Origin: Aegilops tauschii subsp. strangulata | Taxonomy: Eukaryota > Streptophyta > Magnoliopsida > Poales > Poaceae | Assembly (NCBI RefSeq): GCF_002575655.3 | Contig: NC_053037.3 | Span: 249,707,135-249,771,134 of the forward strand | Length of the DNA: 64,000 nucleotides | Reading direction: 5' to 3' | Shown: piece by piece, positions 1-11,051 of the stretch | How positions within the stretch are numbered: the stretch's first letter is position 1 | Layout: each line of letters begins with the position of its first letter | Translations under genes and position numbers: made by a program | The notes under the pieces: model-generated | The model's input: the letters and a program-made list of their open reading frames with translations, nothing else | Told to the model about the DNA's origin: nothing | Database searches by the model: none

Positions 1-1
1 G

Positions 2-607
2 TCCTCATCACCTAGGGGGCGCAGGCGCGCATCCCCCAGAGCCGGCGCTTCTCTTGGTGACCGCCATGGCACCTCTTCTCGTGGCGGGGGCCACCGGCTT
101 CGGAGCAGCCCCCATGACGAGGGGAGGCCTGCCGTGATCGTGCACCCGCCTCGGCCGCGCTTCTCCTCACTGGACATGCTCCCTGAATTTGTGGTGTGGT
201 CGGAGAGCCTGACCGGCACCTTGCTCCGGCTTCCGCGTTTCTTCTCTGGCGAGCTTCCATCCTCGGGGCTCGATGGTCTCTGGCTACAGGCCGATGGCTA
301 CTGCAGCAGAGCTTCGTGGGTCGGGGCTGAGGTCGCCGCCTCCGGTGGCGTGGTCCTGACCCGCGGCTGGCAGACGTTTGCCCGCGTGCGAGGCCTGGGC
401 GAAAGGTGCACCCTCCACTTCAAGTACAATGGTCTGGCGACCCTCTACGTGAGGGTGTTCAGGGAGGACGGCCGCCGCGTGGAGTGCTGCTCGAAGGATG
501 GCAGCAACGACATGGGTGGCGAAGGTGAGCTTGGCCTTGGTGGCGCGCGCTCCTCTTCTCGCGACGGCAGCTCTTCCTCGGATGAGAGCTCGAGCAGTGG
601 TGGCTAG
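2..607 (+). CDS. Antisense B3-like DNA-binding protein, C-terminal part (in G1)
   Basis: A plus-strand frame is open from base 2 to a TAG at 605-607 (201 codons), so the window holds only its 3' part. Bases about 190-490 encode a segment resembling plant B3 domains of the REM/transposon-borne kind: a start around PEFVVW, an LPRFFSGELP strand, then LTRGWQTFAR and a GERCTLHFKYNG-LYVRVF block matching the B3 pattern of a GW-x-FAR helix followed by FxYxG and VxVF strands. A serine- and aspartate-rich tail follows (SSSSDESSSSGG). The frame runs antisense to G1, between its integrase and missing 3' LTR. B3 domains bind DNA in plant transcription factors; here the role is unknown. It could be captured host sequence. 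No start codon can be chosen because the 5' part is outside. Confidence 0.55.
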   Translation, partial: SSSPRGRRRASPRAGASLGDRHGTSSRGGGHRLRSSPHDEGRPAVIVHPPRPRFSSLDMLPEFVVWSESLTGTLLRLPRFFSGELPSSGLDGLWLQADGYCSRASWVGAEVAASGGVVLTRGWQTFARVRGLGERCTLHFKYNGLATLYVRVFREDGRRVECCSKDGSNDMGGEGELGLGGARSSSRDGSSSSDESSSSGG

Positions 608-1775
608 GACTGGCCCCCACATCGTCGCGCTTGGGTCGAGGATGTCGGTGGTTTGTCCCGTCGCAGCGCTCCAGTGAAGCTGGAGAGGAGCCCGGCGTGA
701 GTCTGGGGGCCACCGAACTTGGACTCAAGACCGGCCGCAGCCCCAGGTCGCCTATGGGGGAACTGGTGGAGTGCCGGGCCACCCTGAGGCGCTGCTTGAG
801 GACGCGGCACTGGTGCCGGGTTCGTACGCCCGCGGGTCTTCTTTGTTTAGCCTTTCCTTTCTCCTGTAGTTCGAAAAAAAGATGGTGTACCCCGCGGGGG
901 CGTGTAATGAACTATGGCAGTTATGCCCTTTATGCTATGCTTGCTATCTTGATGTTGTGCTGTAATGTTTGCGCTCTTAGTAAGCCAGGGTAGGAAAACT
1001 TAGCTTGATATGTGCGCAGTAGCTTTCCGCCTCGCAAAGACCTGGCTTCAGGTACTCAACAAGGCCCCCTTCCCGGGGAGCTGAAGGTCACAGACCTCGA
1101 GAGATGCCTCGGGGTCTTAGGAGCCCCGCGGAACCGCTGCAGGGCTGCTTTTAAAGGAAAAGAAAAACTGACGAGCACCTCACTCCTCCTTATGCGAGCC
1201 CCCTGTCATAGATTAGCTCTGACTTAATGCACTGCGTCGCGCTGCCCCGGGGGCACGGATATGAGGGGTGCTGATGCCTGTGAGCTTGATCGAGGGCTCC
1301 TCGCGAGGACAAGGCTGAAGCACCAGGGGCAGCGGGGTTCGGCGCGGTGTGCACGCGCAAGGGTAGGCCCAAGGCGCACACACCTGCCTAGCCCCCACGC
1401 GCGAGGCGCGCGAGAGAGAGCGACGGGCAACTGCCACCTCTCTCCTGTCCTTAGGCCAAAAACAACTGAGCGGGAGGAGAAGAAATTAACTCGGCGAACG
1501 AAAACACGAAAGTACCAAATCCATTGAAAGATTACTAAAAACTGCAAGCAACTTCGGAAATCAAATGAACAGTCGCGTCTGGCACCTAATCTAGTCTTCT
1601 CACCAGCGCGGAGCTAAGTGTTGCCACTAAGACGTGAGAGGGAGCCCCCATGAGGCCCCAGGGCGACTCTCGGGGGACTCCAGGGCATGTATAGCCCCAC
1701 TCATTATTACGTGAGAGTGTCACGAGCGGAGACCTTCACAGGCAGGAGCTTTGCTTCACAGGTCGGAGCCTTTCT
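608..1775. other. Non-coding spacer of G1 between antisense frame and integrase end
   Basis: GC-rich stretch holding the 3' flank of the plus-strand B3-like frame and the region after the minus-strand integrase stop. Short open frames occur on both strands but none looks like a known protein. I see no LTR border here, so the 3' LTR of G1 must lie left of base 1. Confidence 0.5.
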
Positions 1776-3024
1776 TCAGGGGTAGAACTTCCAGAGGTGC
1801 TGGATGTTCCAGGCGTTCTGGATGGGGACCCTGTCTTGTGTCTCCAGGTGTGCGGCGCCAGACCTGGAGACATGGGCAATCATAAACGAGGCCTCCCACA
1901 TGGGAGAGAGCTTATGCAGCCCTTCCCTGGAGAGCACCCGCCTCAGGATGAGGTCGCCCACCTCTAACGTCCTGGAGCGGATGCTGCGGCTGTGATACCG
2001 CCACAGCGCCTGCTGGTACCTTGCTGCCTGGAGCGAGGCTTGACAGCGGCATTCCTCCCCCAGCATGAGATCCATCCCCCGCGTGGCATCCTAATGCGCC
2101 TCGTCGTACGCCAGGACCCGCATGGAGTGATGCCTGTCCTCGTGTGGGAGAACCGCCTCTGCTCCGTAGACGAGGAAGAATGGCGTCTCTCCTGTTGGCT
2201 TGGTCGCGGTGCTACGGATGGACCACAGCACGAGTTGTAGCTCATCGAGCCAGCTCCTGCCGCAGGCCTCGAACTTCTTCTTGAAGGTTCTTGTCTTGAG
2301 GCCCCTCAGGACTTCTGCATTGGCCCGCTCGGCCTGGCCGTTGCTCCGGGGGTGTGCCACTGAGGCATAGCATATCTACGTTCCAAGGTTAGCACAATAT
2401 GTTTTGAAAAGGTTGCTAGTGAACTGCGAGCCGCTGTCGGTGATGGTGCGGTTAGGAACCCCAAACCGGCTCACGATGCCCTTGATGAACTTGACGGCCA
2501 ATCCAGCTGGGATGGTGCGCACGGCTTCTACCTCCGCTCACTTGGTGAATTTGTCGATCGCGACGTAGAGGTACCGGTAGCCCCCTGGTGCTCGAGGGAA
2601 CGGTCCCAAGATGTCCAGCCCCCAGACCGCGAACGGCCATGTGAGCGGGATTGTCTGGAGGCCCTGCGCAGGCTAGTGAATCTACTTGGCGTGGAACTGG
2701 CATGCTTCACAGGAACGCACCAGTTCTGTGGCGTCGTTGAGCGCAGTGGGCCAGTAGAAGCCGCTGCGGAACGCCTTGCCCACCAGAGTGCGTGACGAGG
2801 AATGATGCCCGCAGTCCTCACCATGTATGTCCGCTAGTAGCTCAAGTCCCTGCTCCCTGGAGATTCATCGGAACAAAATGTCATTGGGCCTCTTGCAATA
2901 TAACTCACCATCTTGGATGCAGTACGCGGTGGCTTGACGAGCCACGCGCTCGGCATCCTCCTCCTTCTCTGGCAAGGTCCCCTGAAGCAGGTACGCCTTG
3001 AAATCTTCAGTCCAACACCCCTCC
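1776..3024 (-). pseudogene. G1 integrase, broken
   Basis: Retroviral-type integrase inserting element cDNA into the genome. On the minus strand the zinc-binding H-H-C-C region (GHHSSSRTL, then CEACQ) comes first, about 2840-2690, then the catalytic core with WPFAVWGLDILGP, ITDSGSQF and HPRSNGQAERAN (the D, D and E residues), then the C-terminal part ending at 1776 with a YRVP-less tail NIQHLWKFYP. Several in-frame stops interrupt it, for instance near 2846, 2680, 2385 and 2090. The open frames 2091-2360 and 1776-2075 are its best-preserved pieces. It continues directly from the archaeal RNase H region at 16051 once G0 is removed. Confidence 0.85.
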
Positions 3025-3544
3025 TATTGAGGATATAGACCTTAGAGTCACCCGCCAGGAGGGGCCGGGTTACTCATATGGTCATTACCAGAAGCCCGGC
3101 GCCAATCTTGAAGACGGTGGGCCAAAGATGGGCTTAAGACCTGGATATGGCTTAAGGCCTGTAGTTACAATTATTATTATGGTAGAACTTGTAGTGTAAG
3201 GCAAGAATAGTTGAGAGTCCGAGCCGGACACTCTTATGAGCCGGCCGGGACTCTGAGAGCTGCTGGGCGTCAGCCTCCCTATATAAAGGGACGACCCGGC
3301 AGCGGTTTAGGGACAAGAACAATCTCATCGAGAGCCGGGCATAGCAGTTTAGCTCCCTGGTAATCGTAACCCTAATCAATATCACCTCAAACTGGACGTA
3401 GGCTTTTACCTTCACCGTAAGGGGCCGAACCAGTATAAACCCTCGTGTTCCTTATCCCGTATTAACCCCTTCAAGCTTCCTAGCTGCGATGGCTCCACGA
3501 CTAAGTCCTAGCTCAAGGACATCTGCCGTGACAATTCCACGACA
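3025..3544 (+). repeat. G0 5' LTR
   Basis: 520 bp, matched to 15526-16045 with about eight differences counted by eye, all transitions. Contains a TATA box (ctatataaag, near 3278-3287) and ends in ...CACGACA. This LTR supplies the sense promoter; the first ATG-containing frame of gag begins inside it. Confidence 0.95.
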
Positions 3545-3545
3545 G

Positions 3546-3565
3546 TTGGCGCCCACCGTGGGGCC
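3546..3565 (+). other. G0 primer binding site
   Basis: Sequence ttggcgcccaccgtggggcc starts two bases after the 5' LTR end. This is where a host tRNA 3' end would prime minus-strand synthesis; the TGGCGCCC start is typical of gypsy elements. The tRNA species was not identified. Confidence 0.75.
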
Positions 3566-3623
3566 AGCGCACGGTGGATTTGAGTTCTTGAAGGGCAGCT
3601 TCGAAGGGCTCAAGGGATACGCT

Positions 3624-6600
3624 ATGGGCCGGATGACCAAGAGTCGTCGCGGCAAGCTCTACATCGACGATGCAAACTGGGGCCCCGACGCCGGCTCAAT
3701 TGAGTACGGGTACCGGGTCCCCTTCGGCGGAATTCATGTTTTCATTGGCAAGATTGGTGAGCCGGGCCCTGAGCCGGATCTCTGCGCCGATCTCATCGAG
3801 ACGGCTCAGCGTGCACGACCCGCCCGGGCCCGGCCTGCCTTAAGGCGCGCGTTTGTGGGATGTATCCATGGAGGGCCCTCTGATCTATCTGGGGCTGGTG
3901 ATGAGGCGGGCGCCGGCTCTGACGGCGAGTCGGCCACCGATGAGTCAAACTCGTTGTATCAACTTCAAGATGGCAAGCTCATGGGTTGTTCCGATGGGGA
4001 CAGTATTCCGGACCCGTTTGAGCCGCCAAGTCAGGTTGGAGTCTTTATGGCTGGCGCGCAGCCTGTTCAGAACCCCGCTGCTGGAGCGGGAAACCCGGTG
4101 CCTTCTCCGGCTCAGGTACTGATGGATCTCACGGACAAGATGACGGCCCTGTTAACCGCCACGGTTGACCCGGTGGATCAAGCTCAGCATGATGCGGAGG
4201 TGGCACAGTTAAAATTGGATCTAGTGAAAGCTAAGGAGGAGCTTGCAGCAGAAGGGATCAGGATGGCTGCAGAGAGGGCGGCTCTCGATGCCCAAACTCA
4301 GCTGATCCAGGCGCAGTCCTTCCAACTCACGATGGATCAAAACGCGTCCAATGAGGTCATGAGAAGGAGGCATCAAAAGACCCAATCTCGACTCCCTCCG
4401 GTTTATGATCCACGCAACCTCTTCAACACGCCAGGTGCAGGGTCTAGTAACCCGCCAGGGGTCATAGTGCCCGGGTCTGGAGCCCCTATTCAGCCACGAG
4501 TAATGGGGCCTCCCCAGGTGCCCCCTGCCCCGCCTCAGTACGTGCCAATACCCCCGGGTCATTATAATAACCCGCTGGAGAACATGGTCACTGCGGCAGC
4601 ACGGCTGGCGGCTCTCCCAGTTGACGGCGACTCTCCGACGGCTATTGAAACCCGCCGGGTCAGGGAACTCCTTCAGACAGCTCTGGCACAACAAGAGGCG
4701 TACTCCTACAGCCGGGACAGGATCCACTCGACCCCTCGTCCAGGCCAGAGCCCGAGTTACAGCCGGCACATGGTCTCAGCAACCGGCTCAAGTAACGTCC
4801 GACGCCATGACCCGCCCCCTGGCCACGACCCGGCTCATAATGGAGCCTTTCACACAGCAGACCAGGACAGAGCGCGGCAAGAGGCGGAGCAAGTGCCTCA
4901 ATTGACGGCTTACCAGACCCCCCCGGCTTATCCGACGACTTCCGTCGACGTGGGCATCCCTACCAGGACCGGGGGTGTCCCTTGTTTAGTGCCAGCTATC
5001 CGTAATGAACGTCTACCTAAGGACTTCAAGGGCCCTAGGAAGGTGCCTAATTACACAGCTGACCTACAACCCGCAGCCTGGATCGAGAGTTACGAGATGG
5101 CCATGGAACTACTGGAGTTCAGTGAGGCGGCAATGGCCAAGTACTTCACCATGATGTTGGATGGGACTGCCCGCACTTGGTTGAAAGGGCTACCACCGAA
5201 CTCCATCGGGTCTTGGGCTGAGCTGAAAGCCCGGTTCATCCAAAACTTCAAGGATACCTGCAGGCAGTCGATGTCAATTGTGGATTTGACTAACTGTAAG
5301 CAGCAGGAGGGTGAATCCACGACGCATTGGGTTCGCCGGGTCAAGGAGATCATACGTTCGTCAGATAAGATGGATGCCAGCTCTGCAGTCTTAATGCTGG
5401 AACAGAATTGTCGTTTCGTGCCCCTGAAGATGAAACTCGGGCGGCTTAAGCGCGACTGCAGTGATATGGGTACACTAATGGCGGCTCTTGTTAAGTACGC
5501 CGATTCTGATGGTACCAAGGATCCCCCTTCAGATGATGAAAGGGCAGGGAAGGGAAAGAAGAACGGCAACGACAAGGGTCTTCAGCATAACCCGGGGAAC
5601 CAAGGAGGAGGCAAGCGCAAGGCCGACGGCAGCCTAGAGTTTGTGGCCAACGCCAGCTCACAAGGGAATAACCAGCGACGTAAGGGGAGGCCCCCTCCCC
5701 GAGGCGGCGGGTCAGGTCCGACGCTGGAGCAGCTGTTGAATGAGCCTTGTCCAAGGCATGGCTCTAGAGAGAAGCCAGCGACTCATCTGTGGAAGGATTG
5801 TGCAATCATGAAGGCCTTTAAGAATTACAATGGCCCGGGCGGCGGCTCAGGCGCCGGCGGCTTTCATGGCCCGGGCGGCGGCTCAAATTCCGGTCCTCAG
5901 AACGGTCAAGGGGGCTTTAATCAACAGTCTGGCCAGGGTCATCAACAGCAGCAGGGGGGTTATCAGACCAATCCAAAGCAACTTAGTGGTGGACAGTATC
6001 ATGTGTTTACCACTAGTTTGTGCAAGCGAGATCAGAAGCTTCACAAGAGGGCTGTGAATGCTGTTGAGCCGGCGGTTCCACGCTACTTGCGGTGGTCTGA
6101 GCAGCCTATAGTGTGGAGCAGGGAGGATCACCCTCCACGGGTGGATAATCCGGGTCACTTGGCCCTGGTGGTGGCTCCTCAGGTGGGAGGATATAAGTTC
6201 ACTAAAGTGCTCATGGATGGAGGCAGCAGCATCAACATCCTCTATTATGAGACATTCCGTCATATGGGGTTGATTGATAAGAACCTCAGCCAGTCCAACA
6301 CTATTTTCCACGGGGTGGTACCTGGTAAGTCGGCTTATCCAGTCGGCAAGATTGAGTTGGAAGTGGCCTTTGGAGATGAGAACAACTACAGGGTGGAGAA
6401 ATTGACCTTTGAGGTGGTCAAGATAAGAAGTCCATACCATGCTATATTTGGACGGCCGGCTTACGCCAAGTTCATGGCACGGCCGTGTTATGTATACTTA
6501 CAGCTCAAGATGCCGGGTCATAATGGGACCATTACGGTTCACGGCAGCCGGAAAGTGGCTCTGGAGTGTGAGGAAGGCGATGCAGCTTATGCAGAATCTG

Positions 6601-6794
6601 TTTGTGCAACAGAGGAGTTGAAGTTTTACAAAGACAATGTTGACCCAACAGATATGACCTCTCTGAAGAAGCCGACTACGGAGAATGAGCCGGCGATGAA
6701 ATTTAAGTCAGCTGATGAGACTAAACTTGTTGATTTCGTTCCAGGAGACTCATCTCAGCAATTTAGCATCAGTGCCAATCTGGATCCAAAATAG
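3624..6794 (+). CDS. gag-pro: G0 gag-protease polyprotein
   Basis: Structural and protease part of the element. The frame is open from 3489, but that first ATG lies in the LTR and the frame crosses the primer site, so I prefer the ATG at 3624 (MGRMTKSRRGKLYIDD). A long proline- and glutamine-rich N-terminal part is followed by a retrotransposon gag capsid domain (about 4980-5500: WIESYEMAMELL, TARTWLKGLPPNSI, FIQNF). Next come a low-complexity linker, a C-x2-H...H-x4-C segment (CPRHGS...HLWKDC, about 5747-5805) in place of a standard CCHC knuckle, a glycine/glutamine-rich stretch, and an aspartic protease with MDGGSSINIL (near 6214) and IFGRPAYAKF. It ends at TAG 6792-6794 in frame with pol, either a nonsense mutation or a readthrough point. 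The frame itself is intact. Confidence 0.9.
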   Translation: MGRMTKSRRGKLYIDDANWGPDAGSIEYGYRVPFGGIHVFIGKIGEPGPEPDLCADLIETAQRARPARARPALRRAFVGCIHGGPSDLSGAGDEAGAGSDGESATDESNSLYQLQDGKLMGCSDGDSIPDPFEPPSQVGVFMAGAQPVQNPAAGAGNPVPSPAQVLMDLTDKMTALLTATVDPVDQAQHDAEVAQLKLDLVKAKEELAAEGIRMAAERAALDAQTQLIQAQSFQLTMDQNASNEVMRRRHQKTQSRLPPVYDPRNLFNTPGAGSSNPPGVIVPGSGAPIQPRVMGPPQVPPAPPQYVPIPPGHYNNPLENMVTAAARLAALPVDGDSPTAIETRRVRELLQTALAQQEAYSYSRDRIHSTPRPGQSPSYSRHMVSATGSSNVRRHDPPPGHDPAHNGAFHTADQDRARQEAEQVPQLTAYQTPPAYPTTSVDVGIPTRTGGVPCLVPAIRNERLPKDFKGPRKVPNYTADLQPAAWIESYEMAMELLEFSEAAMAKYFTMMLDGTARTWLKGLPPNSIGSWAELKARFIQNFKDTCRQSMSIVDLTNCKQQEGESTTHWVRRVKEIIRSSDKMDASSAVLMLEQNCRFVPLKMKLGRLKRDCSDMGTLMAALVKYADSDGTKDPPSDDERAGKGKKNGNDKGLQHNPGNQGGGKRKADGSLEFVANASSQGNNQRRKGRPPPRGGGSGPTLEQLLNEPCPRHGSREKPATHLWKDCAIMKAFKNYNGPGGGSGAGGFHGPGGGSNSGPQNGQGGFNQQSGQGHQQQQGGYQTNPKQLSGGQYHVFTTSLCKRDQKLHKRAVNAVEPAVPRYLRWSEQPIVWSREDHPPRVDNPGHLALVVAPQVGGYKFTKVLMDGGSSINILYYETFRHMGLIDKNLSQSNTIFHGVVPGKSAYPVGKIELEVAFGDENNYRVEKLTFEVVKIRSPYHAIFGRPAYAKFMARPCYVYLQLKMPGHNGTITVHGSRKVALECEEGDAAYAESVCATEELKFYKDNVDPTDMTSLKKPTTENEPAMKFKSADETKLVDFVPGDSSQQFSISANLDPK

Positions 6795-9700
6795 GAAGGC
6801 GCGCTCATCGAGTTCATCCGTGAGAATAGGGACATCTTCGCATGGAAACCTTCTGACATGCCAGGTGTACCTAGAGAGCTCGCTGAGCACACTCTCAATG
6901 TTGATCCGAAATTTAAGCCGGTCAGGCAGTTCCTTCGGCGGTTTAATGAAGAGAGGCGGAAAGCTATTGGTGAAGAGGTGGCCCGGCTCTTGGCGGCCGG
7001 GTTTATTGTTGAAGTCTTTCACCCAGAGTGGTTGGCTAACCCGGTGCTCGTACTCAAGAAGAACGGCACCTGGCGGATGTGTGTGGACTACACGGACTTA
7101 AACAAGGCGTGTCCGGCTGATCCTTTTGCCCTCCCCCGTATTGATCAAATCATTGATGCTACGGCAGGTTGCGCACGCTTAAGTTTCTTGGATGCTTATT
7201 CTGGATATCATAAGATTAAGATGGCAGTTAAGGACCAGGAGAAGACGGCGTTCATCACTCCCTTTGGAGCCTTCTGCTATGTGTCTATGCCCTTTGGACT
7301 CAAGTGTGCACAGGCGACTTACCAGCGTTGTGTACAGAACTGTCTTCATAAACAGATTGGGCGCAATGTTCACGCTTATGTGGAGACCCTGATAGATGAT
7401 TTAAGGGAGACCTTTGATAACCTCCGGGTCTACAAGATGATGCTTAACCCGGCCAAGTGTGTTTTTGGTGTTCCTGCAGGCAAACTCTTGGGTTTTTGGT
7501 CTCTGACAGAGGCATTGAAGCTAACCCGGAGAAGATCAAGGCCATCACCTCCCTGGCTAAGCCGGCGTGTATAAATGACGTTCAGCGCTTGGCGGGTCGC
7601 ATCGCTGCTTTAAGCCGGTTTATAAGCCGTTTGGGTGAGAAAGCCATGCCATTATATCAGTTGATGAAGAAAACTGATAACTTTGTCTGGAATGATGCGG
7701 CTAATACTGCCTTTGAGGATTTGAAAAAGGAGCTGGCAGAGCCCCCAGTCCTTGCTGCTCCGGTTGATAAGGAGCCCTTATTACTGTACGTGGCGGCGAA
7801 CACACGGGCCGTCAGTGTGGCTATGGTGGTGGAGCGCAAGGAGGAGGGCAAGGAGCATCCGGTTCAGCGGCCGGTTTATTATGTCAGCGAAGTGCTCATT
7901 GAGTCCAAGCAGCGATATCCGCATTGGCAGAAGCTTGTTTATGGTGTGTTCATGGCAAGCCGGAAACTCAAGCATTATTTTCAGGGTCATCCCATCACTG
8001 TGGTCAGTTCTGCCCCTCTTGGTGATATCATTCAAAACAGGGAGGCCACAGGGAGAGTAGCTAAGTGGGCTATAGAGCTTGGACCTCATGGTCTCAAGTA
8101 CGTGCCACGCACTGCTGTTAAATCTCAGGCCTTGGTGGATTTCATCAATGATTGGACAGAGTCACAAGTGCCCGAGCAGAAGCCGGATAACACATATTGG
8201 ACTATCCACTTCGATGGGTCCAGGCAGTTGGAGGGCTCGGGGGCTGGAGTCGTGTTGGCTTCCCCTAAAGGTGACAAGTTCCATTATGTGCTACAGTTGC
8301 TGTTTCCTTACACTAACAACGCGGCTGAGTACGAGGCCTTGCTCCATGGTCTTCGGATGGCTAAGGAGATGAGCTTAAGCCGGGTAAGGTGCTTCGGCGA
8401 CTCAGACTTGGTGGCTCAGCAAGTATCAGGAAAGTGGGATTCCAAGGACCCTCTCATGGCGGCTTATCGCCGCGAGGTTGATGCCATTGCTGGGCACTTT
8501 CAGGGTTATCAAGTGGAACACATCGATCGCAGGAAGAACGAGGCGGCGGATGCTTTAAGCCGGCTGGGCTCTCAACGAAAACCGGTGCCGCCCAACACTT
8601 TCCTGGACGTCCTGTATAGCCCTTCTGTTAAGTTGCCTACAGAGGAAGACTTGGCTGTCCCTGACCCGGAGGCCCGACTGGTGGCGGCTCTTCATATCAT
8701 ACCAGACTGGACAATGCCATATCTGGCTTACATGACCCGGGGCGAGTTGCCTGAGGACGAAACTTTGGCCAGGCAAATAACCCGGCGGGCTAAGTCAATG
8801 ATTGTTATCAATGGAGAGTTGCATCACCGCAGTGTTACGGGAGCGTTTCAGCGTTGTGTTTCCCCTGAGGAAGGTCAAGAAATCTTGCGTGAGATCCATG
8901 AAGGGGATTGTGGCCATCATGCCGGCTCAAAGTCTCTTGTGGCCAAGGCTTTTCGTCATGGTTTTTATTGGTTGGCGGCTCATGCTGATGCGGAGGACTT
9001 GGTCAGTAAGTGTGATGGTTGCCAGAGGTTCTCACGACGGGCTCACGTGCCGGCTCAGGAGCTGAGGATGATCCCAATCACTTGGCCCTTTGCGGTCTGG
9101 GGGCTTGATATGGTTGGGCCTTTTAAGAGGTCCAAAGATAAGAAGACCCACCTCTTGGTGGCAGTTGACAAATTCACAAAGTGGGTGGAAGCTGAGCCAG
9201 TTAGCAAGTGCGATGCAGCCACGGCGGTTCAATTTATGAAAAAGGTGATTTTCCGCTTTGGTTTTCTGCACAGCATTATAACTGACAATGGCACCAATCT
9301 CTCTAAAGGCGCCATGGAAGAGTTTTGTCAACGAGAGCATATCCGACTTGATGTTTCCTCAGTGGCTCATCCTCAATCCAATGGTCAAGCTGAGAGAGCT
9401 AATCAGGAGATTCTGAAGGGCATCAAGCCCCGGCTTTTGGTCCCTTTGCAACGGACGCCGGGTTGTTGGGTGGAGGAGTTGCCCTCCGTGTTATGGAGCA
9501 TCAACACTACTCCTAACAGGTCTACAGGTTTTACGCCTTTCTTCATGGTTTATGGAGCAGAAGCAGTCCTCCCCAGTGACATCCGTCATGACTCACCTCG
9601 CGTGGCGGCTTACGTTGAGGCGGATAATGAACAGGCGCGCCAAGATGCTCTGGACTTGTTGGACGAACAGCGTGATGTGGCAGCAGCCCGTTCAGCGATT

Positions 9701-9967
9701 TACCAACAAGACCTGCGCCATTATCATAGCCGCCGGGTTAAATCCCGGGTCTTCCAAGAAGGCGATCTCGTGCTCCGGCTCATCCAGGATCAAACAGATG
9801 CACACCAGTAATCCCCGCCTTGGGAAGGGCCCTTTGTGGTCAGCAAGAACTTGCACAACGGGTCATATTACCTCATTGACATTCGGGAGCACAAAGATTC
9901 ACGTAAGTCGGAGGAAGAGACCCGTCGGTCGTGGAACATAGCTCAGCTTCGGCCTTACTACACTTGA
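6795..9967 (+). pseudogene. pol: G0 pol: RT, RNase H, archaeal-type RNase H, integrase (broken)
   Basis: Continues the gag-pro frame after the TAG. RT spans about 6980-7500 (WRMCVDYTDLNKACPADP, SFLDAYSGYHKI, FGLKCAQATYQR), but the YVDD active-site block near 7377-7400 has been lost in a short in-frame deletion. A single-base loss in a T run near 7490 shifts the frame. RNase H follows (about 7690-8100), then a second archaeal-type RNase H (IHFDGSRQ, NAAEYEALLHG, FGDSDLV, NEAADALSRLG; about 8200-8570). Integrase has a zinc-binding HHAGS...CDGCQ and a D-D-E core (WGLDMVGP, ITDNGT, QAERANQE). A TAA at 9809-9811 stops it early; the same frame then runs to TGA 9965-9967 with a typical gypsy C-terminus (WNIAQLRPYYT). 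Two RNase H domains place it in the Tat clade. Confidence 0.92.
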
Positions 9968-10860
9968 GCCACCGGCTCTCGTGGTGTACATATTTTTCTC
10001 AGCCATGTATATATTATGATAAGCAATAAAGCAGGACCTCTGTCCTTTTTTCTCCTCCAAATATGCACGTGTTGTTTTCATTGCAAGATTACATGATGAC
10101 TTAAAGGAGGATCCGGCTTATGATCGTATTCGAATTTAGCCGTAAGCAATAAGGTCACTTGGGGGCTTCCTGTTCAAACATGGGTCGTATTCGAACCAAA
10201 GAGAACATAGCTGTCGATACCCATTTGATTGGCAAAGTGCCGAGCTCATTGGGAGGTTACCTTTGGTCATATTTGAATCATGAGTTTAACCCCTCTGAGA
10301 ACCGACGTGGATCGTATTCGAATCAGCGTCGTTAAACAATTCTTAAAGTCACTTTGGGGCTTCCTGTTCAAACATGGGTCGTATTCGAACCAAAGCGAAC
10401 ATAGCTGTCGGTACCCTCTTGATTGGCATCGCCACACCCACTGGGGGCTATATGATCGTATACGAATCTTAGCATAACCCCTTTGGGCCGGGTCTCTGGT
10501 CGTATTCGAACCGGAAGCCCCTAAGTTCCTCTGCTTTATGGCAAGTTCCGTCTGATTATTTCAAAGTGTGTACGGCCGGGTCTCACTTTGCCGGCTTAAC
10601 TTTGGTTTACAGTGTTAGTTGAACACAATGGGTGTCATTAAGACAAGTAAATCGGAATTAAGGCACCAACCTTATTACCCGGGTTATCTAAACCGGAGGT
10701 ATGCTTGCAGGTCGCTAAGTGTGTTATTACGGCTGTGTTAAGGATATAATTGAGGGCCAGTCTTTTTTGATTCATATTCCGGGTTATGTATCTAAAACAT
10801 ATGATTCTCAGGGCGGTAAGCCGCCTGGAGACTTGTGATTCGTCTTTCTATGCAGGATAG
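9968..10860 (+). repeat. G0 post-pol spacer with dispersed tcgtattcgaa motif
   Basis: Non-coding stretch in which a core resembling tcgtattcgaa recurs about seven times (near 10125, 10185, 10268 imperfect, 10312, 10377, 10455 imperfect, 10499). A longer block beginning cttcctgttcaaacatgg is present twice (about 10166-10245 and 10360-10430), a diverged direct repeat. The core contains the palindrome ttcgaa. It lies downstream of the end of the antisense gene and downstream of pol. Function unknown. Confidence 0.7.
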
Positions 10861-11051
10861 TTAAAGGCAATTATTTGAGACTAAGGGGAAAGAATGACCC
10901 GGAGAAATATAAAGGAGATAACTTCGATAAAACTTCAGGCATTCAAGGCATGCACGATGACACGGCCAAAATAAAGTGTTGGTCCTACTCTATTACAAGA
11001 CTTGTTGAGTCCAAAAAGGGTGAGGCATTGTTTGGTAAACCGCTAGCCGAG

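Noticed and set aside
4221..4769. 182-codon minus-strand open frame
   Set aside because: Lies opposite the intact gag-pro frame of G0, has no recognisable domain and is a shadow of the coding strand.
5883..6440. 185-codon minus-strand open frame over protease
   Set aside because: Shadow of the gag-pro frame; composition follows the opposite strand.
10120..10510. CRISPR-like or centromeric tandem array
   Set aside because: Irregular spacing and short core; belongs to the retrotransposon spacer.
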